Assembly (NCBI GenBank): GCA_964420125.1 | Contig: CAYQQQ010000022.1 | Span: 9,649 to 73,648, forward strand | Source of the DNA: CAYQQQ01 sp964420125 | Lineage (GTDB): Bacteria > Actinomycetota > Acidimicrobiia > Acidimicrobiales > Microtrichaceae | DNA: 64,000 nt | Reading direction: 5' to 3' | Part shown: piece by piece, positions 9,315-17,365 of the stretch | How the letters are laid out: each line of letters starts with the position of its first letter | Numbering within the stretch: position 1 is the first letter of the stretch | Translations under genes and position numbers: made by a program | The notes under the pieces: generated by a model | The model's database searches: none | Seen by the model: only the letters and a program-made list of their open reading frames with translations | What the model was told of the DNA's origin: nothing

Positions 9315-10829
9315 TCAGGGGGGCGGGGCGGTCAACAGGTCCCAGAGGCGCCGCAGGTCGGCCTCGGTGGTCCCCGGCGAGCCGACCGACACGCGGATCA
9401 CCGCACGTCCGCCGACCTCGGTGGGGGTCAGCAGCGCCAGGCCGGAGGCGTTGACCCGCTCCAACGCGGTACGGGTCGCCGCGTCGCCGGCCCGGTGGCG
9501 CAGGCACACCAGGTTGAGCCGGGGTGGGGCAGCCAGCACCCAGTCCTCCGAGTCGGCGACGAGATCGGCGAACCCACCGGCCATCGCCACCTGCGCCCGG
9601 ATCATCTCCCGGATCGCCGGGGCACCGATGGCCCGCAGCACGAACCAGAGCTTGAGCGACCGGAACCGCCGTCCCAGGGGGACCTGCCAGTCGCGGAAGT
9701 CGACCACGGCGCCGGACTCGCTGGCGTCGTTGCGGAGGTAGGCGGGGCTGATCGACAGCGCCTCCACCACCGGGGCCCGATCGGCGACCCACATCGTGGT
9801 GCAGTCGAAGGTGACCCCCCACCACTTGTGGGGGTTGAAGAGGTAGGAGTCGACCGCATCGAGGCCGTCGAGGAGATCCCGGTGCTCGGCGCAGATGGTG
9901 GCCGCCCCCGCCATGGCGGCGTCGACGTGCACCCACGCTCCAGCGGCTGCGGCGATCCTTGCGATCTCCCTCACGGGGTCGACCGCCATGGTGGAGGTGG
10001 TGCCCACCGTCGCCACCACGGCCGTCGGCTGGAGGCCGGCCAGGAGGTCCTCGGCGATGGCGCGCTCCAGCACGTCGACGCGCAACGCCAGCGTGTCGGG
10101 GTCCACCTCCACCTGGCGGATGTGCGCCTCACGGAACCCGGCGACGCGTGCGCCCTTCACCACGGAGCTGTGCGCCTGGGAGGAGGTGTACACGACCTGG
10201 CGGTGCAGCTCGTCACGTCCGCCCGCTCGCTCGCGGGCAGCCAGCAGCGCCACCAGCGTGGCCGAGCTGGCGGAGTCCTGGATCACCCCGCCGCCGGGAC
10301 CGGAGCGGTCGTGGCGGAACCGCTGCGGCAGGCCGCACAGCTCCCCAACCCAGTCGAGCATGCGCATCTCGAGCTCGGTCACCGCGGGCGAAGTGGCCCA
10401 CAGCATCCCCTGCTGGCCGAGCCCGGAGCTCACCAGGTCCGCCAACGCCGCCGGCCAGGAGGTGTTGGCCGGGAAGAACGCGTGGAACCCGGGCGACTGC
10501 CAACCCACCGTGGCCGGCAGCACCAGCCGCTCGAGGTCGGCCAGCACCTGGCCCAGGTCCTCGGCTTGCGGCGGCGGCGAGTCCGGCAGCCGCTCCAGGA
10601 GCCACCCCGGCGGCACCGAGGGGCCCACCGGGCGGTCGTCGAGGCCCTCGTGGTAGCGGGCCAGCACCTCTGCCACCTCCGGTGCCCAGCGCCGGAAGCC
10701 CTCGGCCATCGCCTCCGCTGCGAGCTCTGGACCGGCCGGATCGGCGTGGCCGACGCTCGGCGCCGCAGCGCGGTGCGCCTCGGAGCTGCCGCTACCGTCA
10801 TCGGGATCGGGCCGGACGCCGCTCGCCAT
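9315..10829 (-). CDS. PLP-dependent aromatic amino acid decarboxylase family protein
   Basis: This 504-aa group II decarboxylase has the family layout of tryptophan/tyrosine/DOPA decarboxylases. PGFHAFFPANTSWPAALADL is the N-terminal substrate region, ASSATLVALLAARERA follows, the cofactor Asp is in WVHVDAAMAGAA, and the PLP lysine is in FNPHKWWG. The C-terminal DWQVPLGRRFRSLKLWFVLR is also characteristic. The substrate cannot be fixed by eye; tryptophan or tyrosine is plausible. The ATG at 10829 has GGGAG 9 bases upstream. The gene is divergent from an amidase with 36 bp between starts, so they may share control. Confidence 0.88.
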   Translation of the reverse strand: MASGVRPDPDDGSGSSEAHRAAAPSVGHADPAGPELAAEAMAEGFRRWAPEVAEVLARYHEGLDDRPVGPSVPPGWLLERLPDSPPPQAEDLGQVLADLERLVLPATVGWQSPGFHAFFPANTSWPAALADLVSSGLGQQGMLWATSPAVTELEMRMLDWVGELCGLPQRFRHDRSGPGGGVIQDSASSATLVALLAARERAGGRDELHRQVVYTSSQAHSSVVKGARVAGFREAHIRQVEVDPDTLALRVDVLERAIAEDLLAGLQPTAVVATVGTTSTMAVDPVREIARIAAAAGAWVHVDAAMAGAATICAEHRDLLDGLDAVDSYLFNPHKWWGVTFDCTTMWVADRAPVVEALSISPAYLRNDASESGAVVDFRDWQVPLGRRFRSLKLWFVLRAIGAPAIREMIRAQVAMAGGFADLVADSEDWVLAAPPRLNLVCLRHRAGDAATRTALERVNASGLALLTPTEVGGRAVIRVSVGSPGTTEADLRRLWDLLTAPPP

Positions 10830-10865
10830 CCCGGCAGGCTCCCACGCGGAAGGGGGTTGGACAAC

Positions 10866-12089
10866 GTGGAACACGATCCCCTGCACGCCTTCGTGCACGA
10901 CAGCGAGGTGCTGGCGCCGCTGGCGGAGGGGCCCTTGGATGGCAGGGACGTCGCCGTCAAGGACCTCTTCGACGTCGAGGGCCGCGTGGCGTCCTTCGGT
11001 CACCCCGTGTGGCGGGCGACGCACCCGCCGGCGATCGCCACCAGCCCCACGGTCGACAAGCTGCGACGGTCCGGGGCACGGATCGTGGGGTTCACCAAGC
11101 TGGACCAGCTCGCCTTCTCCTTGGTGGGCAACGTGGCCGAGGGCGAGGCGCCGCACAACCCCCGCCACGAGGAGCTGTTCTGCGGCGGCTCCTCCTCGGG
11201 ATCCGCCAGCGCGGTGGCCGGGAGCCGGGCGTTGCTGGCCGTGGGAACCGACACCGCCGGCTCGGTGCGGGTGCCGGCCGCGGTCTGCGGCGTCCATGGG
11301 CTCCGGCCGACGTGGGGTCGGATCGATGCCCGAGGGACCATCCCCCTCGCCCGAACCTTCGACACGGTGGGCCTGCTGGCGGCCAACGCACGGGCGCTGC
11401 GGAGGGGCTTCGAGGCGCTCGATGCCACGCCACGGATCGAACCCGACAGACCCGGCAGCGTGCTGCTGGCGCGAGACGTCGCCGCCGCGCTGCCGTCCGC
11501 GGAGCGGGAGGCGCTCCACCGAGCCGCCACCACCATCGCGGAGCGGGTGGGTGTGCCGCTCGTGCCGGTGGACATGGCACAGCTCGTGAGCCCGGAGGTC
11601 GGCGAGCTGTTCAGCCGCCTCCAGGGACGGGAGATCTGGACCGAGCACGGCGCCTGGGTGAGCGAGCACCTCGGCGACCTCGACGAGGACGTGGCCACTC
11701 GGCTCGTGCGCTGTCGGGGGTGGGCCGAGGAGCGAGCGCAGGACTGGGAGACCGACGAGAAGGACCGCCGCACCTACCGGGACCTCCTGGTCGACCTGCT
11801 GGGTGCGGACTCCCTCGTCGTCCTGCCGGTGCTCGGCGCACCGGCACCGCGTCGCGACGCCCGCCCGGAGGTGTTGGCAAGGTTCCGGGCAGCCACGCTT
11901 CCCCTCATGGCCCCTGCCGGCCTCGGCGGGCTCCCGCAGCTGACCTGGACCATCCCCGCTCCGACGGGCTCGCCGCCGGAGCTGACGGCGGTGGGGTTGT
12001 TGGCTCCCCCCGGCTGCGACACCCTGCTCCTGGAGCTCCTGGAGGAGCTCGCCGACACCCCGACCACCGGCACGGTGTCGGCTGGTTGA
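10866..12089 (+). CDS. Amidase signature enzyme, AMI1 (indole-3-acetamide hydrolase)-like
   Basis: This 407-aa protein has the Ser-cisSer-Lys triad of the amidase signature family: Lys in VAVKDLFDVEG, the cis-Ser segment GGSSSGSASAVA, and the nucleophile Ser in GTDTAGSVRVPAAVCG. The short length, the N-terminal FGHPVWRATHPPA and GLRPTWGRI resemble plant AMI1 and related bacterial amidases rather than GatA, and no glutamine amidotransferase partner is nearby. The GTG at 10866 follows GGAAGGGGG. An ORF in this frame extends far upstream but overlaps the opposite gene and is not protein-like there. The natural amide is unknown. Confidence 0.87.
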   Translation: MEHDPLHAFVHDSEVLAPLAEGPLDGRDVAVKDLFDVEGRVASFGHPVWRATHPPAIATSPTVDKLRRSGARIVGFTKLDQLAFSLVGNVAEGEAPHNPRHEELFCGGSSSGSASAVAGSRALLAVGTDTAGSVRVPAAVCGVHGLRPTWGRIDARGTIPLARTFDTVGLLAANARALRRGFEALDATPRIEPDRPGSVLLARDVAAALPSAEREALHRAATTIAERVGVPLVPVDMAQLVSPEVGELFSRLQGREIWTEHGAWVSEHLGDLDEDVATRLVRCRGWAEERAQDWETDEKDRRTYRDLLVDLLGADSLVVLPVLGAPAPRRDARPEVLARFRAATLPLMAPAGLGGLPQLTWTIPAPTGSPPELTAVGLLAPPGCDTLLLELLEELADTPTTGTVSAG

Positions 12090-12114
12090 CCACCGAGCCG
12101 GGTGGCACCGCCCC

Positions 12115-12120
12115 TAGCAT
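12115..12120 (+). promoter_or_regulatory. Probable leaderless -10 element (TAGCAT)
   Basis: TAGCAT ends 7 bases before the ATG at 12128 and no Shine-Dalgarno sequence is present. An in-frame ATG overlaps the element at 12119, but it would lie upstream of the expected transcript start. Confidence 0.55.
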
Positions 12121-12127
12121 GTCGTCC

Positions 12128-12622
12128 ATGACGGATCAGCCGCCGCCCGAGGACCCGACCCGCCAGATGCCGATGCCCGAGGCGTCGCCGCCGGGACCTG
12201 CCCCCCAGCAGGGCGCCTACCCGACCCAGGGCGGCTACCCGACCCAGGGCGCCTACCCGCAGCAGGGCGGCTACCCGACCCAGGGCGCCTACCCGCCGGG
12301 GACCACACCCCCCGGGGCGACTCCACCCGGCCAGTCGAAGGGGGGCTCACCGCTGCCGTGGGTGCTCGGCACGCTCCTGGTGGTCGCGGTCGGCATCATC
12401 GCCTTCATGTTCATCTCCAACCGCGATGACAGCGACGAGACGACGACCACCACCACGAGCAGCACCACCACGACGACCGTCCCGACGACGGGTGCGCCGG
12501 CACCCACCCAGCGGCCCACCACCACCCGGGCGCCCACCACCACGACCACCACCACCACGACGACGACCACCACCACGACCACGAGCACCACCACGACCAC
12601 CACCGCGCCTCCCGGCCCCTGA
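12128..12622 (+). CDS. Single-pass membrane protein with Gly/Tyr/Pro-rich N-terminus and poly-Thr exterior
   Basis: This 164-aa protein has three parts. Residues 1-72 are Pro/Gln/Gly/Tyr-rich and contain five six-residue repeats QG(A/G)YPx. One transmembrane helix (PLPWVLGTLLVVAVGIIAFMFI) covers about residues 75-96. An external tail of about 65 residues is nearly all Thr with some Ser, Pro and Ala. The topology is a disordered cytoplasmic arm with an outside mucin-like stalk. No enzymatic function is visible. The tail could be O-glycosylated, and a glycosyltransferase pair lies about 4 kb downstream, but that link is speculative. The DNA of both repeats is prone to slippage. Confidence 0.8.
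   Translation: MTDQPPPEDPTRQMPMPEASPPGPAPQQGAYPTQGGYPTQGAYPQQGGYPTQGAYPPGTTPPGATPPGQSKGGSPLPWVLGTLLVVAVGIIAFMFISNRDDSDETTTTTTSSTTTTTVPTTGAPAPTQRPTTTRAPTTTTTTTTTTTTTTTTSTTTTTTAPPGP
12209..12298 (+). repeat. Five tandem 18-bp coding repeats
   Basis: The unit CAGGGCG(C/G)CTACCCGACC occurs five times end to end with few changes, and the last unit diverges at its 3' end. Alanine and glycine versions alternate (C/G in the eighth base). Each unit encodes QG(A/G)YP plus one residue. Confidence 0.85.
12440..12606 (+). repeat. ACC/ACG trinucleotide tract encoding the poly-Thr tail
   Basis: The tract is built almost only from ACC and ACG codons with occasional AGC, CCC and GCG. Mixed synonymous codons interrupt it, so it is not a pure microsatellite. 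It should still vary in length between strains. Confidence 0.8.
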
Positions 12623-12670
12623 CGCTGGGGAAGCCCGGCGACCCACGAGTCGAACCCGGAACCGAGGAGC

Positions 12671-13426
12671 TCAGACCACGCTGTCGGGATCGGGGTAGGC
12701 CAGCGGAAATCCGACCTTCAGCCCGCCGGCGGGGTCGCGGTCCTCGGCCCCCCCGGGGTCGGTGCCCGTCAGGACCGCCAACAGCTGGCGGAGCATGGCC
12801 GCCGTGGCGCCCCACACCGTGTCACCGACCAGCTCGAAGAAGTACACGGGGCGGTTCAGCTCCTCGTTCCCCCATCGCTCCTCGCGGAACACCCCGGGTG
12901 CCAGCAGCTCCGCGAGCGGCACGAGCAGCGCCTCGTCGACCTCTGCGGGGTTGGCCTGCAGCGCCGGTCGCTGCGGCATCAACCCGAGCACCGGCACGAT
13001 GTAGGCCCGACGGGTGACGGTGGTGAGGTGGTCGAGCTCGCCCAGCCGCTCCAGGGAGGCGGGATCGAGGGCGACCTCCTCCCATGCCTCCCGGAGCGCG
13101 GCGTCGGCGGCCGACTCCCCCGGGTCGCAGCGTCCGCCGGGGAAGCTCACCTCCCCCCGATGGGTGCGCAGCCCCCAGGATCGTCGGGTGAGCAGCACGT
13201 GCATCCCCGACGGGTCGTCGAACAGCGGAACGAGCACCGCCGAGGCGGGCACGCCTTCGGGTTCCACCGGGGAGGGAACGCCGGCCCGCTCAGGCGGGAA
13301 GCAGCGCCGCACCCGCTCGGCGTCGATGAGGGCGACCGGATCGGCCAGGTCGGCCCAGGGCGCCGGCCGGCCCGGCAGCCACCACTCGGGGCGGGGGATG
13401 AACTGGGGTCCGCCCCGCTCGCTCAC
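12671..13426 (-). CDS. Nudix hydrolase, CoA pyrophosphatase-like
   Basis: This 251-aa protein has a complete Nudix box spanning GGRCDPGESAADAALREA and WEEVAL, with the catalytic REAWEE glutamates, at about residues 96-119. Upstream, LLTRRSWGLRTHRGEVSFPG matches the UPF0035-type motif before the Nudix box that marks CoA diphosphatases. It likely cleaves CoA or related nucleotide diphosphates. The GTG start lies in a GTGA overlap with the stop of the upstream 52-aa gene, so the two are coupled. Confidence 0.9.
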   Translation of the reverse strand: MSERGGPQFIPRPEWWLPGRPAPWADLADPVALIDAERVRRCFPPERAGVPSPVEPEGVPASAVLVPLFDDPSGMHVLLTRRSWGLRTHRGEVSFPGGRCDPGESAADAALREAWEEVALDPASLERLGELDHLTTVTRRAYIVPVLGLMPQRPALQANPAEVDEALLVPLAELLAPGVFREERWGNEELNRPVYFFELVGDTVWGATAAMLRQLLAVLTGTDPGGAEDRDPAGGLKVGFPLAYPDPDSVV

Positions 13427-13581
13427 CCGGTCCCGTCCTCGGCGGCGAGCCGCTCGAGGAGCTCACGCAGGCCGTGGGTCTTCAGGTTGCTCATCACCCT
13501 GCCGGGCGGGTTCTCCCCCCGTTCCCACTCCATCCAGTCGCTCAGCAGCTTGGCGGGGTCGGGCGGGGGCCGTTGGTCCAT
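13423..13581 (-). CDS. Small conserved hypothetical protein, 52 aa
   Basis: The protein starts MDQRPPPDPAKLLSDWMEWE and continues through ENPPGRVMSNLKTHGLRELLE. It is a small soluble helical protein that I recognise only as a conserved actinobacterial type of unknown function. The ATG at 13581 is favoured because a TACGAT -10 element lies 7 bases upstream. An in-frame ATG three codons earlier would overlap that element. It overlaps the Nudix gene by 4 bp (GTGA). Confidence 0.72.
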   Translation of the reverse strand: MDQRPPPDPAKLLSDWMEWERGENPPGRVMSNLKTHGLRELLERLAAEDGTG

Positions 13582-13588
13582 GCGCCGC

Positions 13589-13594
13589 ATCGTA
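13589..13594 (-). promoter_or_regulatory. Probable leaderless -10 element (TACGAT)
   Basis: On the minus strand TACGAT is followed after 7 bases by the ATG at 13581 of the 52-aa gene and the Nudix operon. No ribosome binding site is present. Confidence 0.5.
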
Positions 13595-13633
13595 CCGGTG
13601 CGACCGCCCGCCATCGCCACCACCCTCCTCCCC

Positions 13634-13741
13634 GATCTTGGACCGATGACCACACTGCGTGCGGCGAACCATCCAAGTTCCGGAGGCACACCTCGAACTC
13701 GGACCGGTGACCACACCCTGCGTTGCGAGAGGTCCAAGATC
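13634..13741. repeat. CTTGGACC-bounded intergenic element, copy A (108 bp)
   Basis: The ends form an 11-bp perfect inverted repeat, GATCTTGGACC at 13634-13644 and GGTCCAAGATC at 13731-13741. C-rich DNA lies outside the left end and G-rich DNA outside the right end. Inside, a second pair (ATCCAAGTTC near 13671 and GAACTCGGACC near 13695) splits the element into two halves of about 42 bp. The halves are also direct repeats, sharing GGACCG(A/G)TGACCACAC. Copies B and C have the same layout. It lies between groEL and the 52-aa gene. Confidence 0.75.
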
Positions 13742-13769
13742 CGTGGGGGGGCGGGTAGGAGGACGCGAG

Positions 13770-13798
13770 GAGGGGGGCCGGTTTCGCCGACCCCCCTC
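13770..13798 (-). terminator. Probable groEL terminator hairpin
   Basis: A 12-bp GC-rich stem (GAGGGGGGCCGG against CCGACCCCCCTC, one mismatch) with a TTTCG loop begins about 50 bases after the groEL stop. No U-run follows, as is common in GC-rich actinobacteria. Confidence 0.55.
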
Positions 13799-13848
13799 TC
13801 GAAGAGCTACGTGGTCAAGCCCTGGGCGTCACCGACGCCCCGGCCGGA

Positions 13849-15483
13849 TCACATCATGCCGCCCATGCCCCCCATGTCGGGCATGCCACCGCCCATGGCG
13901 CCGCCCTCTTCGGGCTTGTCGGCCACGAGGCACTCGGTGGTGAGCAGCAGCGCCGCGATCGACGCCGCGTTCTGCAGCGCAGCGCGGGTGACCTTGGCCG
14001 GGTCGATCACGCCGGCGGCCAGGAGGTCGGTGAACTCGCCGGTGGCAGCGTTGAGGCCGGTGTTGCCGGACTCCTTCTCGAGCTGCTGGACGATCACGGC
14101 GCCTTCGAGACCGGCGTTGTCGGCGATGAGCCGGGCCGGCGCATCGAGGGCGTGCAGCACGATGCGCGCACCGGTCTGCTCGTCGCCCTCCAGCTTCTCC
14201 ACCACGGAGGCCACCGACGGCTTGGCCCGCACGAGCGCGGTGCCGCCGCCGGCGACGACGCCTTCCTCGATGGCGGCGCGGGTGGCGGAGAGGGCGTCCT
14301 CGATGCGGTGCTTCTTCTCCTTGAGCTCCACCTCGGTGGCAGCGCCGACCTTGACCACGGCGACCCCGCCGCTGAGCTTGGCGAGGCGCTCCTGGAGCTT
14401 CTCACGGTCCCAGTCGGAGTCGGTGTTGTCGATCTCGGCCTTGATCTGGGCGATGCGGCCGGCCACGTCCTCGTGGGAACCTGCGCCCTCGACGATCGTG
14501 GTGTCGTCCTTGTTGATGACCACCTTGCGGGCACGACCCAGCAGGTCGAGGGTGGTGGTCTCCAGCTTGAGGCCGACCTCCTCGGCGATGACCTGGCCAC
14601 CGGTGAGGATGGCCATGTCCTGCAGCATCGCCTTGCGGCGCTCACCGAAGCCGGGGGCCTTCACCGCTGCGGAGGAGAAGGTGCCCCGGATCTTGTTGAC
14701 CACCAGGGTGGCGAGGGCCTCTCCCTCGACGTCCTCGGAGATGATGAGCATCGGCTTGCCGGACTGCATCACCTTCTCGAGCACGGGGAGCAGGTCCTGC
14801 ACGGCGGTGATCTTGGAGTTGGCGAAGAGGATGTAGGGGTCCTCCAGCACCGCTTCCTGGCGCTCCGGATCGGTCACGAAGTACGGCGAGAGGTAGCCCT
14901 TGTCGAACTGCATGCCCTCGGTGAACTCGAGGTCGAGTCCGAAGGTGTTGGACTCCTCGACGGTCACCACGCCGTCCTTGCCGACCTTGTCGATGGCATC
15001 GGCGATGACCTCGCCGATCTGGGGGTCGGCGGCGGAGATGGCGGCCACCTGGGCGATCTCGGACTTCTCGTCGATCTCCTTGGAGATCGAGGCGATGCTG
15101 TCCACAGCCGCACCCACGGCGGACTCGATGCCGCGCTTGACGCCCATCGGGTTCGCACCGGCGGCCACGTTGCGCAGACCCTCGCGCACCAGCGCCTGGG
15201 CCAGCACCGTGGCGGTGGTGGTGCCGTCGCCGGCGATGTCGTTGGTCTTGGTGGCGACCTCCTTCACGAGCTGGGCGCCCATGTTCTCGAAGGGGTCCTC
15301 CAGCTCGATCTCACGGGCGATCGACACGCCGTCGTTGGTGATGGTGGGGGCGCCGAACTTCTTGTCGAGCACCACGTTGCGGCCCTTGGGGCCGATGGTC
15401 ACCTTGACGGCGTCCGCCAGCTTGTTCACGCCGGCTTCGAGGGAACGACGGGCATCGTCGTCGAACTTCAGGATCTTGGACAT
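13849..15483 (-). CDS. groEL: Chaperonin GroEL (Hsp60)
   Basis: This 544-aa ATPase subunit forms the folding chamber with GroES. It has the canonical start SKILKFDDDARRSLEAGV, the nucleotide-binding GPKGRNVVLDKKFGAP and the catalytic GDGTTTATVLAQ. The C-terminal Gly-Met tail (GGMPDMGGMGGMM) is typical of general-purpose GroEL. The length is standard. It lies 60 bp downstream of groES in one operon, under two CIRCE operators. Some actinobacteria carry a second groEL with a His-rich tail; this copy has the Gly-Met form. Confidence 0.98.
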   Translation of the reverse strand: MSKILKFDDDARRSLEAGVNKLADAVKVTIGPKGRNVVLDKKFGAPTITNDGVSIAREIELEDPFENMGAQLVKEVATKTNDIAGDGTTTATVLAQALVREGLRNVAAGANPMGVKRGIESAVGAAVDSIASISKEIDEKSEIAQVAAISAADPQIGEVIADAIDKVGKDGVVTVEESNTFGLDLEFTEGMQFDKGYLSPYFVTDPERQEAVLEDPYILFANSKITAVQDLLPVLEKVMQSGKPMLIISEDVEGEALATLVVNKIRGTFSSAAVKAPGFGERRKAMLQDMAILTGGQVIAEEVGLKLETTTLDLLGRARKVVINKDDTTIVEGAGSHEDVAGRIAQIKAEIDNTDSDWDREKLQERLAKLSGGVAVVKVGAATEVELKEKKHRIEDALSATRAAIEEGVVAGGGTALVRAKPSVASVVEKLEGDEQTGARIVLHALDAPARLIADNAGLEGAVIVQQLEKESGNTGLNAATGEFTDLLAAGVIDPAKVTRAALQNAASIAALLLTTECLVADKPEEGGAMGGGMPDMGGMGGMM

Positions 15484-15543
15484 GTGTGGGTGTCTCCGGT
15501 CTTCTCGGTCGGTCGTCTCAGTCGGTCGTGTCGACGACGCAGG

Positions 15544-15831
15544 TCACTTGACGATGGCCAGCACGTCGCGGGCCTGGAGGATGAGCAGGTCCTCGCCCTC
15601 GATGGTGATCTCGGTGCCGCCGTACTTGGAGTAGACGACCTTGTCGCCCACGGACACGTCCACGGGGATGAGGTCGCCGGTGTCGGAGCGACGGCCCGGG
15701 CCCACGGCCAGCACCTCGCCCTGCTGGGGCTTCTCCTTGGCCGTGTCGGGGATGACCAGTCCGCTGGCGGTGGTCTCCTCGGCCTCGGCGGGGCGGACGA
15801 CGAGTCGGTCTTCGAGCGGCTGCAGGTTCAT
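15544..15831 (-). CDS. groES: Co-chaperonin GroES
   Basis: This 95-aa protein caps GroEL. It has LQPLEDRLVVRPAEAEETTASGLVIPD at the N-terminus, the mobile loop (EETTASGLVIP) and GDKVVYSKYGGTEI near the C-terminus. It is first in the groESL operon. The 5' region holds two inverted repeats of the HrcA target type 60-115 bases upstream. Confidence 0.97.
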   Translation of the reverse strand: MNLQPLEDRLVVRPAEAEETTASGLVIPDTAKEKPQQGEVLAVGPGRRSDTGDLIPVDVSVGDKVVYSKYGGTEITIEGEDLLILQARDVLAIVK

Positions 15832-15890
15832 CTAAGCCTCCGGGTGGGGTTCTCTGCGGGTTCTGCGGTCCACCGGTGCCGGTGCCACTG

Positions 15891-15917
15891 TTGGCACTCT
15901 CCGTGGACGAGTGCCAA
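15891..15917 (-). promoter_or_regulatory. CIRCE operator 1 (HrcA binding site)
   Basis: TTGGCACTC-N9-GAGTGCCAA is a perfect inverted repeat with the 9-base spacer of CIRCE. It differs from the consensus TTAGCACTC by a matched change in both arms, so symmetry is kept. HrcA is expected to repress groESL here until heat stress. Confidence 0.88.
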
Positions 15918-15919
15918 CG

Positions 15920-15946
15920 GTAGCACTCGCATCGACGGAGTGCTAA
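15920..15946 (-). promoter_or_regulatory. CIRCE operator 2 (HrcA binding site)
   Basis: GTAGCACTC-N9-GAGTGCTAA lies two bases beyond operator 1 and is closer to the consensus. The two sites are offset by 29 bp centre to centre, just under three helical turns, so two HrcA dimers could bind on similar faces. Confidence 0.9.
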
Positions 15947-16075
15947 CCGTCGTCACCCATCCGGCAGCGGTGTCGGGAGCGCGCGCCGGAGGGCCTTCTC
16001 AGGCGATCTCCGACTCACAGGAAACCCACACGTCCCCCGAACCTGGCCCACAGCGTGGTCGGCCAACGTGGCCCC

Positions 16076-17365
16076 ATGCACACCAGGGTCGCCTCGCCCC
16101 CAGCCCGCCGGGCCGCGCCGTCCACCACCACGGCGCGACCCGGCCCTCCTCCCCCTGAGGTCACGTCCCCCGCCGTCGACCTGGTGGTGCCGGTGCTCGA
16201 CGAGCAGGCCGTGCTGCGCGCCAGCATCGAACGGCTGGTGGAGCACCTGGAGCGACGCTTCCCCTTCACCTGGCGGGTGACGATCGTGGACAACGGGTCC
16301 CACGACGCCACCGCCGCCATCGCCGCCCAGCTCGCCGAGGAGCTGCCCGGAGTGCGGGCCCTGCACCTCGACCGCCGCGGCCGGGGCCTGGCGCTGCGCA
16401 CGGCCTGGTCGGCCAGCGATGCAGCGGTGGTCGCCTACACCGACGTCGACCTCAGCACCGACCTCGACGCCCTGCTCCCGCTGGTGGCGCCGCTGCTGTC
16501 GGGGCACTCGGACGTGGCGATCGGATCACGCCTGTGCTCCGGCTCCTCGGTGGCCCGCGGCCCACGACGGGAGCTGATCTCGCGCAGCTACAACCTGATC
16601 CTGCGCACCGCGTTCGCCACCGGCTTCCACGACGCCCAGTGCGGCTTCAAGGCGGTGCGAGCGGAGGCCGCCCGCGCCCTGCTGCCGGAGGTCCAGGACG
16701 ACGGCTGGTTCTTCGACACCGAGCTGCTGCTCCTGGCCGAGCACCACGGTCTACGCATCCACGAGGTGCCCGTCGACTGGGTCGACGACCCCGACAGCCG
16801 CGTCGACGTGCGTCGCACCGCCATCGAGGACCTCAAGGGGGTCGCCCGCATGGCCCGGCGCTTCCTGTCCGACACCCCCGAGCTCGACTACCGCCGGGCG
16901 CACGTCGTGGACGACATGGGCCGAGCCGGTGTGAGCTTCGCCACCATCGGCGTGCTGAGCACGCTCGTGTCGCTGGGGACGTTCCTCGCCCTGCGGGGCC
17001 CGATCGGAGCACTGGGCGCCAACGCGGTGGCGCTCACCCTCACCGCCGGCGTCAACGCCTGGGCCAACCGCCGCTTCACCCTCGGACGCCGAGGTGCCGG
17101 CGGCCGACGACGCCACTACCGACTGGCCGCCTCGCTGTACCTGGGCACCCTCGTGGTCTCGAGCGTCGCGCTGATCGCCCTCCAGGCGATCGGTGCCGCA
17201 GCGGCGCTCGAGGCCGCCAGCCTCGTGCTGATCTGGGCCGTCGTGGGGGTGCTCCGCTTCCGGCGCCTCCTCGACGGCCCCCCGACGAACGCGCGCGCCG
17301 CGCGGCCCTCGACCTCCCGACCCACCGACCACCCACCCGTCCCGAACGGCCACACGCACCCATGA
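16076..17365 (+). CDS. Glycosyltransferase family 2 with C-terminal GtrA-like membrane domain (YkcC type)
   Basis: This roughly 430-aa protein begins with a GT-A domain: VDLVVPVLDEQ, the metal-binding VAYTDVDLSTD (DxD) and CGFKAVRAEAARALLP. It resembles dolichyl- or polyprenyl-phosphate sugar synthases. From about residue 290 a GtrA-like four-helix membrane domain follows (VSFATIGVLSTLVSLGTFLAL onward). It likely charges a polyprenyl phosphate with a sugar for the next gene's product. The start is uncertain; ATG 16076 is used and an in-frame GTG at 16055 is possible. The stop overlaps the next ATG (ATGA). Confidence 0.87.
   Translation: MHTRVASPPARRAAPSTTTARPGPPPPEVTSPAVDLVVPVLDEQAVLRASIERLVEHLERRFPFTWRVTIVDNGSHDATAAIAAQLAEELPGVRALHLDRRGRGLALRTAWSASDAAVVAYTDVDLSTDLDALLPLVAPLLSGHSDVAIGSRLCSGSSVARGPRRELISRSYNLILRTAFATGFHDAQCGFKAVRAEAARALLPEVQDDGWFFDTELLLLAEHHGLRIHEVPVDWVDDPDSRVDVRRTAIEDLKGVARMARRFLSDTPELDYRRAHVVDDMGRAGVSFATIGVLSTLVSLGTFLALRGPIGALGANAVALTLTAGVNAWANRRFTLGRRGAGGRRRHYRLAASLYLGTLVVSSVALIALQAIGAAAALEAASLVLIWAVVGVLRFRRLLDGPPTNARAARPSTSRPTDHPPVPNGHTHP

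Noticed and set aside
9105..10865. Upstream part of the frame containing the amidase
   Set aside because: It overlaps guaB and the decarboxylase gene and has no protein-like features; homology starts at the GTG at 10866.
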